DNA of 64,000 nucleotides. Source: Argopecten irradians. Lineage: Eukaryota; Mollusca; Bivalvia; Pectinida; Pectinidae. Position numbers and translations under genes: made by a program. The notes below the pieces were generated by a model, which worked only from the letters and a program-made list of their open reading frames with translations, had not been told where the DNA came from and did not search any database. The stretch covers positions 42,125,697 through 42,189,696 of the forward strand of contig NC_091145.1 in NCBI RefSeq assembly GCF_041381155.1, read 5' to 3'. Each line of letters starts with the position of its first letter. Positions within the stretch are counted from its first letter, which is position 1. Shown piece by piece: positions 1 through 11,127 of the stretch.

Positions 1-1349
1 TGTCATAAGAAGATACTATATAACATGTCAAAAGAAGATACTATATAACATGTCAAAGAAGATACTATATAACATGTCAAAAGAAGATACTATATAACAT
101 GTCAAAAGAAGATACTATATAACATGTCAAAAGATACTATATAACATGTCAAAAGAAGATACTATATAACATGTCATAAGAAGATACTATATAACATGTC
201 AAAAGAAGATACTATATAACATGTCAAAAGAAGATACTATATAACATGTCAAAAGAAGATACTATATAACATGTCAAAAGATACTATATAACATGTCAAA
301 AGAAGATACTATATAACATGTCAAAAGATACTATATAACATGTCAAAAGAAGATACTATATAACATGTCAAAAGAAGATACTATATAACATGTCAAAAGA
401 AGATACTATATAACATGTCAAAAGAAGATACTATATAACATGTCAAAAGATACTATATAACATGTCAAAAGAAGATACTATATAACATGTCATAAGAAGA
501 TACTATATAACATGTCAAAAGAAGATACTATATATAACATGTCAAAAGATACTATATAACATGTCAAAAGATACTATATAACATGTCAAAAGATACTATA
601 TAACATGTCATAAGAAGATACTATATAACATGTCAAAAGAAGATACTATATAACATGTCAAAAGAAGATACTATATAACATGTCAAAAGATACTATATAA
701 CATGTCGTAAGAAGATACTATATAACATGTCAAAAGATACTATATAACATGTCGTAAGAAGATACTATATAACATGTCAAAAGAAGATACTATATAACAT
801 GTCAAAAGATACTATATAACATGTCGTAAGAAGATACTATATAACATGTCAAAAGATACTATATAACATGTCATAAGAAGATACTATATAACATGTCAAA
901 AGAAGATACTATATAACATGTCAAAAGATACTATATAACATGTCGTAAGAAGATACTATATAACAATGTCAAAAGAATATATAACAACATGTCTATAAAG
1001 AAGATACTATATAACATGTCAAAAGAAGATACTATATAACATGTCTAAAGAAGATACTATATAACATGTCGTAAGAAGATACTATAAACATGTCAAAAGA
1101 AGATACTATACAACATGTCAAAAGAAGATACTATATAACATGTCAAAAGAAGATACTATATAACATGTCAAAAGAAGATACTATATAACATGTCAAAAGA
1201 AGATACTATATAACATGTCAAAAGAAGATACTATATAACATGTCATAAGAAGATACTATATAACATTTCATAAGAAGATACAATGTACTATATAACATGT
1301 CAAAAGATACTATATAACATGTCAAAAGAAGATACTAAATAACATGTCA
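1..1349. repeat. 22/25-bp minisatellite, left part
   Basis: Tandem array of a 25-bp unit (GAAGATACTATATAACATGTCAAAA, given as GAAGATACTATATA then ACATGTCAAAA) mixed with a 22-bp form lacking GAA; roughly 55 copies. Each unit carries TATATA and the palindrome ACATGT. Variants have CATAAG or CGTAAG in place of CAAAAG. The same array resumes at 7376, so the retrotransposon at 1350-7375 is inserted in it. The array runs off the left edge. No coding potential is seen. Confidence 0.97.
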
Positions 1350-1658
1350 AAATGATAATTTGATATTTATATTAAATTATAGTTTATATACAACATGAAC
1401 TTTTGCTTCAATTATTTTATTAACATTTTGTGCAATTGTTTTGTTTGTTTATTTATAATTGTTTTTAGTTTGTTTAGGTGGCTTATGTATCATTGCTTAC
1501 GGGTATATGTATATGTAGATCAAATGTTTCACATATGTTACATGTAAATTAGGGATGCGCTGATTGACCAATCAGCGTTCATTTGGGGGATCCCTTGTTG
1601 GGGTTGTTGGAACCCCATAGCATAGTTTTCGTTGCAAAATGGCGAATGTGTAGGCTAA
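1350..1658 (+). repeat. Split direct repeat A1
   Basis: About 309 bp, starting AAATGATAATTTG and ending GTGTAGGCTAA, repeated almost exactly at 6611-6921. It forms the left end of the Ngaro element. A 72-residue open frame at 1583-1801 starts in it but is not recognisable and is not called. Confidence 0.93.
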
Positions 1659-2028
1659 TATTTGCTGTGCTTCTCGAGCTACTCTTCGATTACTCTACGA
1701 ACTTTCTGCTTTGTTTATTGATTCTAGGAATATTTCATCATGTGGAAATCATTATGAAAGACGTTTTAAGTGATCGTGTGTTTCAATTTACGTGGCACTG
1801 AAGGGTTTAAACTACGAATAACTTTTGTGTGGATGTTTTGAACAGCACCAACATTCTTTGGAACTTCATTCTGTTTATATTCTAGTGTTCGTCAACTGTT
1901 TAGTGACGTACGGTGCTCGTCCATCTGTAACGTTAATAGAGCATGAACTGAGATTATTTAAAAAATCAACACGTCTAGTTCATCTGTAAGTGCTGCATAA
2001 CCTGCCTTTCAACCCCAATTCCGACGTC

Positions 2029-2613
2029 ATGGCACCTAAACGTAGGAGCAGTAGTGTTAGAACTGTGCCTTATGATCCTGATCTCGTGGAAAACTGGACT
2101 ATTAGCCGTCTACGAGAGGAGTTGCGATCCAAAAACATCGCCTACAGAGCCGCAGACAAACGAATGGTTTTGGCAAGGAAGTTACGCGAAGCGAGACAGT
2201 CGGAAACGGGGTCCGTTCCTCCCTTCGTGCCTCAGAGGAGAGTTGCGGCATCCCAGGATGCAACGGGACAAGATGGCGGCGCGGAAGTGCCGCGACAACA
2301 ACAACAAACGAACAGAGTTGAAACTCTTATCACAATGGTAACTTCTCTTTCGGAAAGTGTGGCGTCCTTACAAGACAGCTACCTACGTCTTGAGAATCGG
2401 GTTGAGCGACAGAACCAACGTCATGCAGCAGCAGCTGGTAGTGAACACCAAACAGCGCGTGGCTCAACTAGTACTCATGTGCCGGTCGCGAGTACTGCTA
2501 CAATAACAGAGCCCCTCCCCCAACCTGTGTCATCGCAAGAATTTACTTTAGATTCGGCGTATAAGGGATTGGAAGCCACCGACAATAACCAAGGTGAGAA
2601 ACTCTACCCATAA
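2029..2613 (+). CDS. Gag-like protein, N-terminal part (Ngaro ORF1)
   Basis: Starts at the first ATG in a good context (GACGTCATGG); the open frame extends back to a GTG at 1990 but has no earlier ATG. The 194-residue product has a basic start (PKRRSSS) and a helical stretch around residues 20-55 (WTISRLREELRSKN, then RAADKRMVLARKL) that resembles a SAP-type nucleic-acid-binding module. A segment after that (TLITMVTSLSESVASLQ) could form a coiled coil. The frame stops at 2613, but the homologous gag body continues in the next frame, open from 2552. The two are therefore probably one gag gene, joined by frameshifting or broken by a one-base indel. Role by family: particle-forming structural protein. 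The SAP assignment is an inference from pattern only. Confidence 0.75.
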   Translation: MAPKRRSSSVRTVPYDPDLVENWTISRLREELRSKNIAYRAADKRMVLARKLREARQSETGSVPPFVPQRRVAASQDATGQDGGAEVPRQQQQTNRVETLITMVTSLSESVASLQDSYLRLENRVERQNQRHAAAAGSEHQTARGSTSTHVPVASTATITEPLPQPVSSQEFTLDSAYKGLEATDNNQGEKLYP

Positions 2614-3376
2614 ACGTACTCGGTTTGGTTACGCTTCCGAGTCGCTTCCTTTAGTTGAGACTATTTCGCCGACGTTAAGACAACACATTATCACCGGCAG
2701 AGATGTTAACCTGGCCACACTCTTAATCCCATATTTCGTTGGAAATAGCGACTCGCATGGCCAAACCATTGATAAGCCTGATATAAGACTTTCTAGGAAT
2801 TTGACACTAAACGAGTTCATTTTGGCCTTTGGAGTTTATAAGCAGGTCATGTGCTCTACGTACCCAGCTCGCCGAGTAGAACTAGATTTATATGAGCGTG
2901 ACATTGTAGAAATGGGAACTAGATATTCAGCTGGTTTCTATGAATATCACCGACAATTTTCGGCTAGAGCAGCGGCTCATCTACGTTATAACAACAAGCC
3001 CATTGACTGGTCCATCAGAGACAATGTGTTGTTCTGCAATATATTTGCAAATCAACGGCCACGCACTTGTGAATTATGTGACAGTCAGCAACATGCCACA
3101 GGTTTCTGTCCCAACAGTATTTTTGAAATGCAACGTCAGAGTGGTAAAGTAAAGACTAATGCTAAGAAGAACATGAACAACAGCCCTAATGTAGATGGAC
3201 ACGGTCGTCCTAAAGTGTATCATGAAGGTCGCGAATTGTGCAACAATTTCAACAGCCACTTCGGGTGCAGTCTGCCTACATGCCATTATTCCCATCTTTG
3301 TCTAACATGCAAAGGGGGTCATTCCAATTCTGTGTGCCCTTTAGGACAGGACCGAACTCAAAAACAGAAAAGATGA
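2552..3376 (+). CDS. Gag-like protein, C-terminal part with zinc knuckles
   Basis: The open frame has no ATG start and begins after a TAG at 2549, overlapping the upstream gag frame over 2552-2613. It contains the DIRS-type gag segment ITGRDVNLATLLIP near its start. Toward the end are three cysteine/histidine clusters: CELCDSQQHATGFC (CX2CX4HX4C), a C-X8-C-X4-C-X3-H cluster (CNNFNSHFGCSLPTCHYSH), and CLTCKGGHSNSVC. These are expected to bind nucleic acid. It ends with TGA overlapping the ATG of the polymerase frame in an ATGA, an arrangement compatible with termination-reinitiation. A GTGAG directly after CCAAG at 2594 also looks like a splice donor, so splicing is a second possible explanation for the frame change. 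Confidence 0.75.
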   Translation: MRRIRDWKPPTITKVRNSTHKRTRFGYASESLPLVETISPTLRQHIITGRDVNLATLLIPYFVGNSDSHGQTIDKPDIRLSRNLTLNEFILAFGVYKQVMCSTYPARRVELDLYERDIVEMGTRYSAGFYEYHRQFSARAAAHLRYNNKPIDWSIRDNVLFCNIFANQRPRTCELCDSQQHATGFCPNSIFEMQRQSGKVKTNAKKNMNNSPNVDGHGRPKVYHEGRELCNNFNSHFGCSLPTCHYSHLCLTCKGGHSNSVCPLGQDRTQKQKR

Positions 3377-4989
3377 ATTACTTAGATTCCTGCAGAGCAA
3401 GCACACCGGTTAACATCACAGCTTTAAAATCTGCTTTCACTGGTCATCCCGATAAAGATTTTGTTAACTTATTAACTACAGGGTTATCTGAGGGCTTCGA
3501 CACAGGTTTCCAAACTTTACCTAGCAATTCTTATGAGTGTAAAAATCTAAAGTCAGCTATGATGGATCCGAGCGCGGTAACAGATTTAGTTGGAAAAGAA
3601 CTTGAACGTGGTTATTTGTTAGGGCCGTTTGATAACATTCCATTCGATAGTTATCGTATTAATCCTATAGGCCTTTCGGAGCATAAATACTCTAAAAAGA
3701 AAAGACTCATAGTTGACATGTCAGCGCCTCATAAAGACTGTAATAATCCTAGTCTTAACAGTCTTATCGATAAGATTACTTGCTCATTGAAATACACTAC
3801 TATAGATGATGCTATTAAACTCATCAAGGACTTGGGTGAAAATGCTTGGCTTATGAAAACAGACATTACGGACGCTTTCAAATTGTTACCGATCAAACCA
3901 GTATTTTGGCCTTACCATGGTATTAAGTGGGAAGGAAAATATTTCTTTTTCACTCGTTTAGTCTTCGGAAGTCGTTCCAGTCCTAAACTGTTCGATAATC
4001 TCTCTCGTGCTATTTGCTGGATCGCTCAGAACAAATATCACATCCGACACATCCTACATTTGCTAGACGACTTTCTTGTTATCGAACCAGCGTTTGTGAA
4101 TGCATCCGACACTATGAATAGATTTATAGATTTGTTTAGAGATTTGAACATTCCTATTGGTGCCCATAAAACCGTGGGGCCGGTGACTGATATAGAGTAT
4201 TTGGGAGTGTTTTTGGACTCACAGCGTATGGAAACAAGGCTACCACCTAACAAAGTAGCACGTATTGTTGATGTATTAGAGTCCTTCGCTTGCAAAAAAT
4301 CCTACACTAAGCGCGAGTTACTTAGTTTATTAGGACATATGAACTTTGCCACGAGATGTGTAAAGCCAGGACGATCTTTTGTCTCTCACCTTATTTCCAT
4401 GTCAACTACTGTGCGTGAGCTTCATTTTCGTATTAGGCTTACCGAGGAATGTCGTTCCGACCTTAGTATGTGGGCCCTTTTTCTACGACATTGGAATGGT
4501 GTTTCATTCTTCTTAGACGATCACGTGACTACTTCTGCTGATCTCCATTTGTATACGGATGCTACTAATGAAGCCTTCGGTGGGATCTATAGGAATCAAT
4601 GGTTTAAGGGAGATTTTCCTGAAGAGCTTAAACAACATGAACCTTCTATGGCCTTGTTTGAACTGTACCCTATCGTTATGTCCTGTGTGTTATGGGGGCA
4701 TCAGTGGGCTAAGAAACGGATTTTGTTTCATTGTGACAATATGGCTACTGTTGACATAATTTCGAAAGGAAGGTCTAAGATAAAAAGCATTATGAGATTA
4801 ATGCGTACGCTTACTTATCATTCAGCTATGAACAATTTTGTTGTACATGCCATACACATTCCGGGGTCTGACAATAACTTAGCTGACGCTCTCTCTCGTT
4901 CACAGATGCATCGTTTTCGACGGCTGGCTCCGCAAGCAGACAGACTGCCTGTTCCGTGTCTTCCCCTGGAATCGCTGTCCATGACTTGA
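3373..4989 (+). CDS. Reverse transcriptase-RNase H polyprotein (Ngaro ORF2)
   Basis: The start is the ATG at 3373 that overlaps the gag stop by four bases; the frame is open further upstream inside gag. The product is about 538 residues. Reverse transcriptase motifs in order: KKKRLIVDMS then SLNSLIDK, MKTDITDAFKLLPI, FTRLVFGSRSSPKLF, and the catalytic LLDDFLVIE at about 4060-4085 (a leucine replaces the usual tyrosine of YXDD, common in DIRS-like elements). RNase H follows, with LYTDATNEAFGG, ELYPIV, CDNMATVD and NLADALSR supplying the acidic residues. No methyltransferase domain is present. It copies the element RNA and removes the RNA strand. The last 100 bases overlap the recombinase frame. 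Confidence 0.93.
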   Translation: MNYLDSCRASTPVNITALKSAFTGHPDKDFVNLLTTGLSEGFDTGFQTLPSNSYECKNLKSAMMDPSAVTDLVGKELERGYLLGPFDNIPFDSYRINPIGLSEHKYSKKKRLIVDMSAPHKDCNNPSLNSLIDKITCSLKYTTIDDAIKLIKDLGENAWLMKTDITDAFKLLPIKPVFWPYHGIKWEGKYFFFTRLVFGSRSSPKLFDNLSRAICWIAQNKYHIRHILHLLDDFLVIEPAFVNASDTMNRFIDLFRDLNIPIGAHKTVGPVTDIEYLGVFLDSQRMETRLPPNKVARIVDVLESFACKKSYTKRELLSLLGHMNFATRCVKPGRSFVSHLISMSTTVRELHFRIRLTEECRSDLSMWALFLRHWNGVSFFLDDHVTTSADLHLYTDATNEAFGGIYRNQWFKGDFPEELKQHEPSMALFELYPIVMSCVLWGHQWAKKRILFHCDNMATVDIISKGRSKIKSIMRLMRTLTYHSAMNNFVVHAIHIPGSDNNLADALSRSQMHRFRRLAPQADRLPVPCLPLESLSMT

Positions 4990-5957
4990 ATGACGATGTG
5001 GATCTCCTGTGGGACTCAGCACTAAGTCGTAGTACTCAAGCTACTTACCAGTCAGGACTTAATTGTTTTTTGACTTTTGTGTTGATGCAAGGAATTGGTT
5101 TTCCTAAAAACTTTTTGCCTCAGATCAATGAAGACTTGCTTATCTTGTTCGTAACACATTGCCAGCGTACGTTACACTTAAAATATGAAACAATCAAACT
5201 GTATCTGGCTGGTGTACGTTTTCACTATATTAAACAGAAATTTGGTGACCCTACCGCCAATACACTAAGACTGGCCTATATACTTCGCGCGATTAAGAGA
5301 TCTCAAGTGAACATTGCATCAAAACGTCTTCCAATTACTTTCTCAGTTTTGTCTAAAATGTGTAATGCTATTGCCTTTCATGGAATGTTTGAACCTTTCA
5401 CAGATCTTATGTTGTTATGTATTTTTAAGACAGCTTTTTATGGTTTTCTAAGATGCGGTGAATTCACATGTAAATCTTTATGGGATTCAAATTTTATTCG
5501 CCTATGTGATGTTCATGTATCACCTGATTTGTCTTGTTTTACTCTTTCCTTACGTTTGTCTAAGACTGACCCATTTGGTAAAGGTGTTGATATTAATGTT
5601 TTTGAAAATGATCTTTTAAATCCTGTGTCTACCATGCATAGATATTTGATGTTACGAAATTCATCAGACGCTGACCCTTCTTCACCTTTGTTTTTAGATC
5701 AAGTGCACTCATCCAGACCGCTAATGCGTCATACCTTTATTGGTCATTTAAAGGAGTGCTTAACCCGTGTTGGTTTGGATAATGGGTCATTTAATGGTCA
5801 TTCATTTCGAATCGGCGCTAGTACCTCAGCTGCTGCAGCAGGGGTCGAAGATCATGTCATTCAAACCTTGGGCCGTTGGTCATCTGACTGTTTCATCCGG
5901 TATATCCGTACGGAGCCAGTTACTATTCGCAGAGCGCAGTTACAGATGTCCTTTTGA
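4887..5957 (+). CDS. Tyrosine recombinase (Ngaro ORF3)
   Basis: Open from 4887 (after a TGA at 4884) with no in-frame ATG before the conserved domain, so expression by frameshift from the polymerase frame or by splicing is likely; frames overlap over 4887-4989. Counting residues from the GTG at 4956, the catalytic set is complete: Arg166 (FLRCGEF), Lys203 (LSKTDPFGKG), His282-Arg285 (GHSFRIGAS), Trp308 (GRWSSD) and the nucleophile Tyr316 (FIRYIR). The N-terminal part (LSRSTQATYQSGLNCFLTF) matches a SAM-like core-binding domain. It would integrate a circular cDNA without target duplication. All catalytic residues are intact, so the copy could still be active for this step. Confidence 0.93.
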   Translation, partial: RSLSFTDASFSTAGSASRQTACSVSSPGIAVHDLNDDVDLLWDSALSRSTQATYQSGLNCFLTFVLMQGIGFPKNFLPQINEDLLILFVTHCQRTLHLKYETIKLYLAGVRFHYIKQKFGDPTANTLRLAYILRAIKRSQVNIASKRLPITFSVLSKMCNAIAFHGMFEPFTDLMLLCIFKTAFYGFLRCGEFTCKSLWDSNFIRLCDVHVSPDLSCFTLSLRLSKTDPFGKGVDINVFENDLLNPVSTMHRYLMLRNSSDADPSSPLFLDQVHSSRPLMRHTFIGHLKECLTRVGLDNGSFNGHSFRIGASTSAAAAGVEDHVIQTLGRWSSDCFIRYIRTEPVTIRRAQLQMSF

Positions 5958-6141
5958 CTCCTTTTTATTTGAAGCCCCACACCCCCCCCCCCCTCCCCCT
6001 CTTCCCTTTAATGTAATTAGAATTTCACAACCTTGAGAATTTTCTCGAATCATCTTAAGTAATATTATATTGTATTGTATTGGGGGCTCTCACTATGTAT
6101 TGCTATCAGTATACTCAGAAATCAACACATTTTGTTCGATT

Positions 6142-6416
6142 TTGGCATTAAATTCTTGGGGAATTTTCCCCCAATATAATTCAATAGTATATATATCTAT
6201 GACAGTATGCTCCAGCTTCTCTCATATCGTTGGGGGTCTAGCTAGCATATACAGCTTCTCTCATATCGTTGGGGGTCTAGCTAGCATATACAGCTTCTCT
6301 CATATCGTTGGGGGTCTAGCTAGTCTTGTATATTCTATTCCTTTTTTCAGCATCTCCAGGTCGTTACAGAGTCTAGCTACTTCTCTGGAGCCGTTCAGGG
6401 TCTAGTGGCTTCTCTG
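6142..6416 (+). repeat. Split direct repeat B1
   Basis: Begins TTGGCATTAAATTCTTGGGG with a GGGGAATTTTCCCC palindrome, and contains three copies of a roughly 39-bp subrepeat (AGCTTCTCTCATATCGTTGG...CTAGCATATAC). The matching repeat B2 at 7124-7375 has two subrepeat copies. Open frames in B1 and B2 (6070-6405, 7124-7348) come from these subrepeats and are not genes. Confidence 0.9.
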
Positions 6417-6569
6417 TATCCTTGGAGTCTTGCTCAAGTCCCGGCTCTGACACCTCAGAGCCTCGTAATTCATCGTTTAAATATTTAGGTTGTAATTATA
6501 TATAAGTTTATTATATGGATATGAGTGAGTAGCCCCTGATACGCCAAATTGTAGTTTTAACTGTAGTGT

Positions 6570-6575
6570 AATAAA
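6570..6575 (+). terminator. Possible polyadenylation signal of the Ngaro element
   Basis: AATAAA lies about 610 bp after the recombinase stop, in the roughly 195-bp unique spacer between B1 and A2. Position fits a 3' processing signal, but this is motif-only evidence. Confidence 0.35.
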
Positions 6576-6610
6576 CAGGTAAACTGTTCTCTTGAGTGTT
6601 TGTTGTATAT

Positions 6611-6921
6611 AAAATGATAATTTGATATTTATATTAAATTATAGTTTATATACAACATGAACTTCTGCTTCAATTATTTTATTAACATTTTGTGCAATTG
6701 TTTTGTTTGTTTATTTGTAATTGTTTTTTAGTTTGTTTAGGTGGCTTATGTATCATTGCTTACGGGTATATGTATATGTAGATCAAATGTTTCACATATG
6801 TTACATGTAAATTAGGGATGCGCTGATTGACCAATCAGCGTTCATTTGGGGGATCCCTTGTTGGGGTTGTTGGAACCCCATAGCATAGTTTTCGTTGCAA
6901 AATGGCGAATGTGTAGGCTAA
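6611..6921 (+). repeat. Split direct repeat A2
   Basis: Near-identical copy of A1 (1350-1658); I see only a few differences, such as ACTTCTGC for ACTTTTGC and one added T in a T run. It is followed by about 200 bp of unique sequence before B2. Confidence 0.93.
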
Positions 6922-7123
6922 CCCACCCACCATCCCCTTCAGCACCATCGCATTTTCTTTTATTACTATCGGATTGTCTTTGCTTACATCATCAATTGCT
7001 TGTTTTATTTGTATTTCTTTTTCTTGTCATGATTTCAGATTTATTCATATATTCTTCCTCTTCTGTTAATTGGGTTACTCACTCTGTCTTTAGTACTTTT
7101 ATTAATATTAAGATTTAATTCGG

Positions 7124-7375
7124 TTGGCATTAAATTCTTGGGGAATTTTCCCCCAATATAATTCAATAGTATATATATCTATGACAGTATGTTCCAGCTT
7201 CTCTCATATCGTTGGGGGTCTAGCTAGCATATACAGCTTCTCTCATATCGTTGAGGGTCTAGCTAGTCTTATATATTCTATTCCTTTTTTCAGCATCTCC
7301 AGGTCGTTACAGAGTCTAGCTACTTCTCTGGAGCCGTTCAGGGTCTAGTGGCTTCTCTGGTCTAGTGGCTTCTCT
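7124..7375 (+). repeat. Split direct repeat B2, right end of the Ngaro element
   Basis: Repeats B1 from TTGGCATTAAATTC to GGCTTCTCT, with two instead of three subrepeats. The last 17 bp (GGTCTAGTGGCTTCTCT) are doubled, then the minisatellite resumes with AAAGAAGATAC. Confidence 0.9.
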
Positions 7376-10003
7376 AAAGAAGATACTATATAACATGTCA
7401 AAAGATACTATATAACATGTCATAAGAAGATACTATATAACATGTCAAAAGAAGATACTATATAACATGTCAAAAGAAGATACTATATAACATGTCAAAA
7501 GAAGATACTATATAACATGTCGTAAGAAGATACTATATAACATGTCATAAGAAGATACAATGTACTATATAACATGTCAAAAGATACTATATAACATGTC
7601 GTAAGAAGATACTATATAACATGTCAAAAGAAGATACAATGTACTATATAACATGTCAAAAGATACTATATAACATGTCGTAAGAAGATACTATATAACA
7701 TGTCAAAAGAAGGTACTATATAGAATGTCAAAAGATACTATATAACATGTCAAAAGATACTATATAACATGTCGTAAGAAGATACTATATAACATGTCAT
7801 AAGAAGATACAATGTACTATATAACATGTCAAAAGATACTATATAACATGTCGTAAGAAGATACTATATAACATGTCAAAAGAAGGTACTATATAGAATG
7901 TCAAGAAGATACTATATAACATGTCAAAAGAAGATACTATATAACATGTCAAAAGAAGATACTATATAACATGTCAAAAGATACTATATAACATGTCAAA
8001 AGAAGATACTATATAACATGTCATAAGAAGATACTATATAACATGTCAAAAGAAGATACTATATAACATGTCAAAAGATACTATATAACATGTCGTAAGA
8101 AGATACTATATAACATGTCAAAAGATACTATATAACATGTCGTAAGAAGATACTATATAACATGTCAAAAGAAGGTACTATATAGAATGTCAAAAGATAC
8201 TATATACCATGTCAAAAGATACTATACAACATGTCAAAAGAAGATACTATATAACATGTCAAAAGAAGATACTATATAACATGTCAAAAGAAGATACTAT
8301 ATAACATGTCATAAGAAGATACTATATAACATGTCAAAAGAAGATACTATATAACATGTCATAAGAAGATACTATATAACATGTCAAAAGAAGATACTAT
8401 ATAACATGTCAAAAGATACTATATAACATGTCGTAAGAAGATACTATATAACATGTCAAAAGATACTATATAACATGTCAAAAGATACTATACAACATGT
8501 CAAAAGAAGATACTAATATAACATGTCAAAAAAGATACTATATAACATGTCAAAGTCAAAAGAAGATACTATATAACATGTCAAAGAAGATACTATATAA
8601 CATGTCAAAAGAAGATACTATATAACATGTCAAAAAGATACTATATAACATGTCAAAAGAAGATACTATATAACATGTCAAAAGAAGATACTATATAACA
8701 TGTCAAAAGAAGATACTATATAACATGTCAAAAGATACTATAACATGTCAAAGATACTATATAACATGTCAAAGATACTATATAACATGTCAAAAGAAGA
8801 TACTATATAACATGTCAAAGAAGATACTATATAACATGTCAAAAAGATCTATATAATGTCAAAAGATACTATATAACATGTCAAAAGAATACTATATAAC
8901 ATGTCAAAGAAGATACTATATAACATGTCAAGAAGATACTATATAACATGTCAAAAGAAGATACTATATAACATGTCAAAAGAAGATACTATATAACATG
9001 TCAAAGAAGATACTATATAACATGTCAAAAGAAGATACATGTCAAAAGATACTATAACATGTCAAAAGAAGATACTATATACGATGTCAAAAGAAGATAC
9101 TATATAACATGTCATAAGAAGATACAATGTACTATATAACATGTCAAAAGATACTATATAACATGTCAAAAGAAGATACTATATAACATGTCAAAAGAAG
9201 ATACTATATAACATGTCAAAAGAAGATACTATATAACATGTCAAAAGAAGATACTATATAACATGTCAAAAGAAGATACTATATAACATGTCAAAAGAAG
9301 ATACTATATAACATGTCAAAAGAAGATACTATATAACATGTCAAAGAAGATACTATATAACATGTCAAAAAGATACTATATAACATGTCAAAAGAAGATA
9401 CTATATAACATGTCAAAAGAAGATACTATATAACATGTCAAAAGAAGATACTATATAACATGTCAAAAGAAGATACTATATAACATGTCAAAAGAAGATA
9501 CTATATAACATGTCAAAAGAAGAATACTATATAACATGTCAAAAGAAGATACTATATAACATGTCAAAAGAAGATACTATATAACATGTCAAAAGAAGAT
9601 ACTATATAACATGTCAAAAGATACTATATAACATGTCAAAAGATACTATATAACATGTCAAAAGAAGATACTATATAACATGTCAAAAGAAGATACTATA
9701 TAACATGTCAAAAGAAGATACTATATAACATGTCAAAAGATACTATATAACATGTCAAAAGAAGATACTATATAACATGTCAAAAGAAGATACTATATAA
9801 CATGTCAAAAGAAGATACTATATAACATGTCAAAAGAAGATACTATATAACATGTCAAAAGAAGATACTATATAACATGTCAAAAGAAGATACTATATAA
9901 CATGTCAAAAGAAGATACTATATAACATGTCAAAAGAAGATACTATATAACATGTCAAAGGAAGATACTAAATAACATGTCAAAAGAAGATACTATACAA
10001 CAT
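7376..10003. repeat. 22/25-bp minisatellite, right part
   Basis: Continuation of the array at 1-1349, roughly 105 copies of the 22- and 25-bp forms, with variant blocks such as AAGGTACTATATAGAATGTC and a 31-bp form with an added CAATGTACT. Copies between about 8500 and 9060 are ragged, with many small deletions. Confidence 0.96.
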
Positions 10004-11127
10004 GACGTTTTTGTGGTGTATAGACTTTTGTTGTTTTTGTGGCTGCTATAGAACCATGAATATAAAGACTAGGAATTATATGTTACATAATATTATTATC
10101 AATCTGGCAAAGCAAGTATTTCTACCCATGAGATTATCTAAAAGTTCCAAACCACAAAAGAAATTAGCCATGAATGTTATACAGTATATAAAGATGTTCC
10201 ACCGCAGACAGAGCATAAACGATAATCATTTTTTGAACAATAACTGATCAATCATTATGTATATGTGTCTAATTAACACAAAAAGTAATATAAAATAAAA
10301 AAAAAATTGAATATGTGCAATTATTACTTGCTTTCATATAGGACATAGTGCTACAGAATTTTTTTCAGGATGCAATTACTTACTTTTAATATTTTTATCT
10401 TGAAGTATAATCAGAAGCTCAAACTTTTCAATGGTGGTAATGGTGTAAAGTAAGTAACTTTTGTAACTGAAGAAAAACACTAATTAGTCTGCACCTGTTT
10501 TTGATAGTGCGACAATATCATTTGTCAGCGATGGAGCATCTTTATAAAGATTTCAGCCTGTTTGCATCCAGAGACCTTGAATGAACGTTTAACCTTCATT
10601 TTTGTATACAACAGACCTACAGTCAGGTCTTCATACACAATAGTTATTGATAAAATATTGTCTAAAGATTTTACAACACTTGGCCCCTGTGACGTTAGAT
10701 GAGGGTCAATGTCATTCATTTGAATATACAAACATGTACATGGCTGTCCTGTAACACAGCATGCTAAAGGTGTAATATCACATCTCTGGCTATCTTTTTT
10801 TCCATGAACAAAGATCCCTAAAATTCCAAGGTGTAATATCACATCTCTGGCTATCTTTTTTTCCATGAACAAAGATCCCTAAAATTCTAAGGTGTAATAT
10901 CACATCTCTGGGTGTCTTTTTTTTCCATGAACAAAGATCCCTAAAATTCCAGCCACAATGTTTTCAGTAACAGCATCTTATTAAAGACTACTATATCATA
11001 AAGACCAAAGCAACAAAACAATTACCTATTACGTACATTTTATTTCACAGCATTGAATAATTAAGGTTTATAAACATAATAATGGTATACAGAGTAAAGT
11101 GTTCGGGCTATCAATATTATTCTGTTT
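10004..11127. other. Spacer without recognisable gene
   Basis: AT-rich single-copy sequence between arrays. Open frames of 81 (plus, 10002-10247) and 115 residues (minus, 10525-10872) are present but resemble nothing I recognise. It includes the small repeat listed next. Confidence 0.6.
10769..10951. repeat. About 61-bp repeat, three copies
   Basis: Three near-identical copies of a unit starting GTGTAATATCACATCTCTGG and including TTTTTTTCCATGAACAAAG. It accounts for part of the minus-strand open frame at 10525-10872. Confidence 0.85.

Larger units (their letters stand above)
1350..7375 (+). mobile_element. Ngaro-type tyrosine-recombinase retrotransposon
   Basis: A roughly 6-kb element of the DIRS-like order. 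What is seen: gag-like frames with zinc knuckles, a reverse transcriptase/RNase H frame, a tyrosine recombinase frame, and split direct repeats in the order A1 (1350-1658), genes, B1 (6142-6416), A2 (6611-6921), B2 (7124-7375). Split direct repeats and no methyltransferase domain between RNase H and recombinase fit Ngaro better than DIRS1 (inverted repeats) or PAT. Flanks are the 25-bp minisatellite on both sides; joining them restores a normal unit, so there is no target-site duplication, as expected for recombinase-mediated insertion. A1 and A2 differ at only a few positions, which suggests a young copy. Apparent frame breaks in gag and a missing ATG for the recombinase are noted under those entries. 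Confidence 0.92.

Noticed and set aside
1583..1801. 72-residue frame in the A1 repeat, and its partner at 6846-7118
   Set aside because: The two share only the part encoded by the repeat A and diverge directly after it; no recognisable domain.
1..10003. CRISPR-like array
   Set aside because: Units are contiguous without distinct spacers, and the context is a eukaryotic retrotransposon and intron-bearing genes.
10542..10575. Candidate ORC5 last exon (SLDANRLKSL)
   Set aside because: In frame, but with a weak acceptor and poor match; the exon at 13489-13534 codes the conserved [11 protein letters not shown] end.
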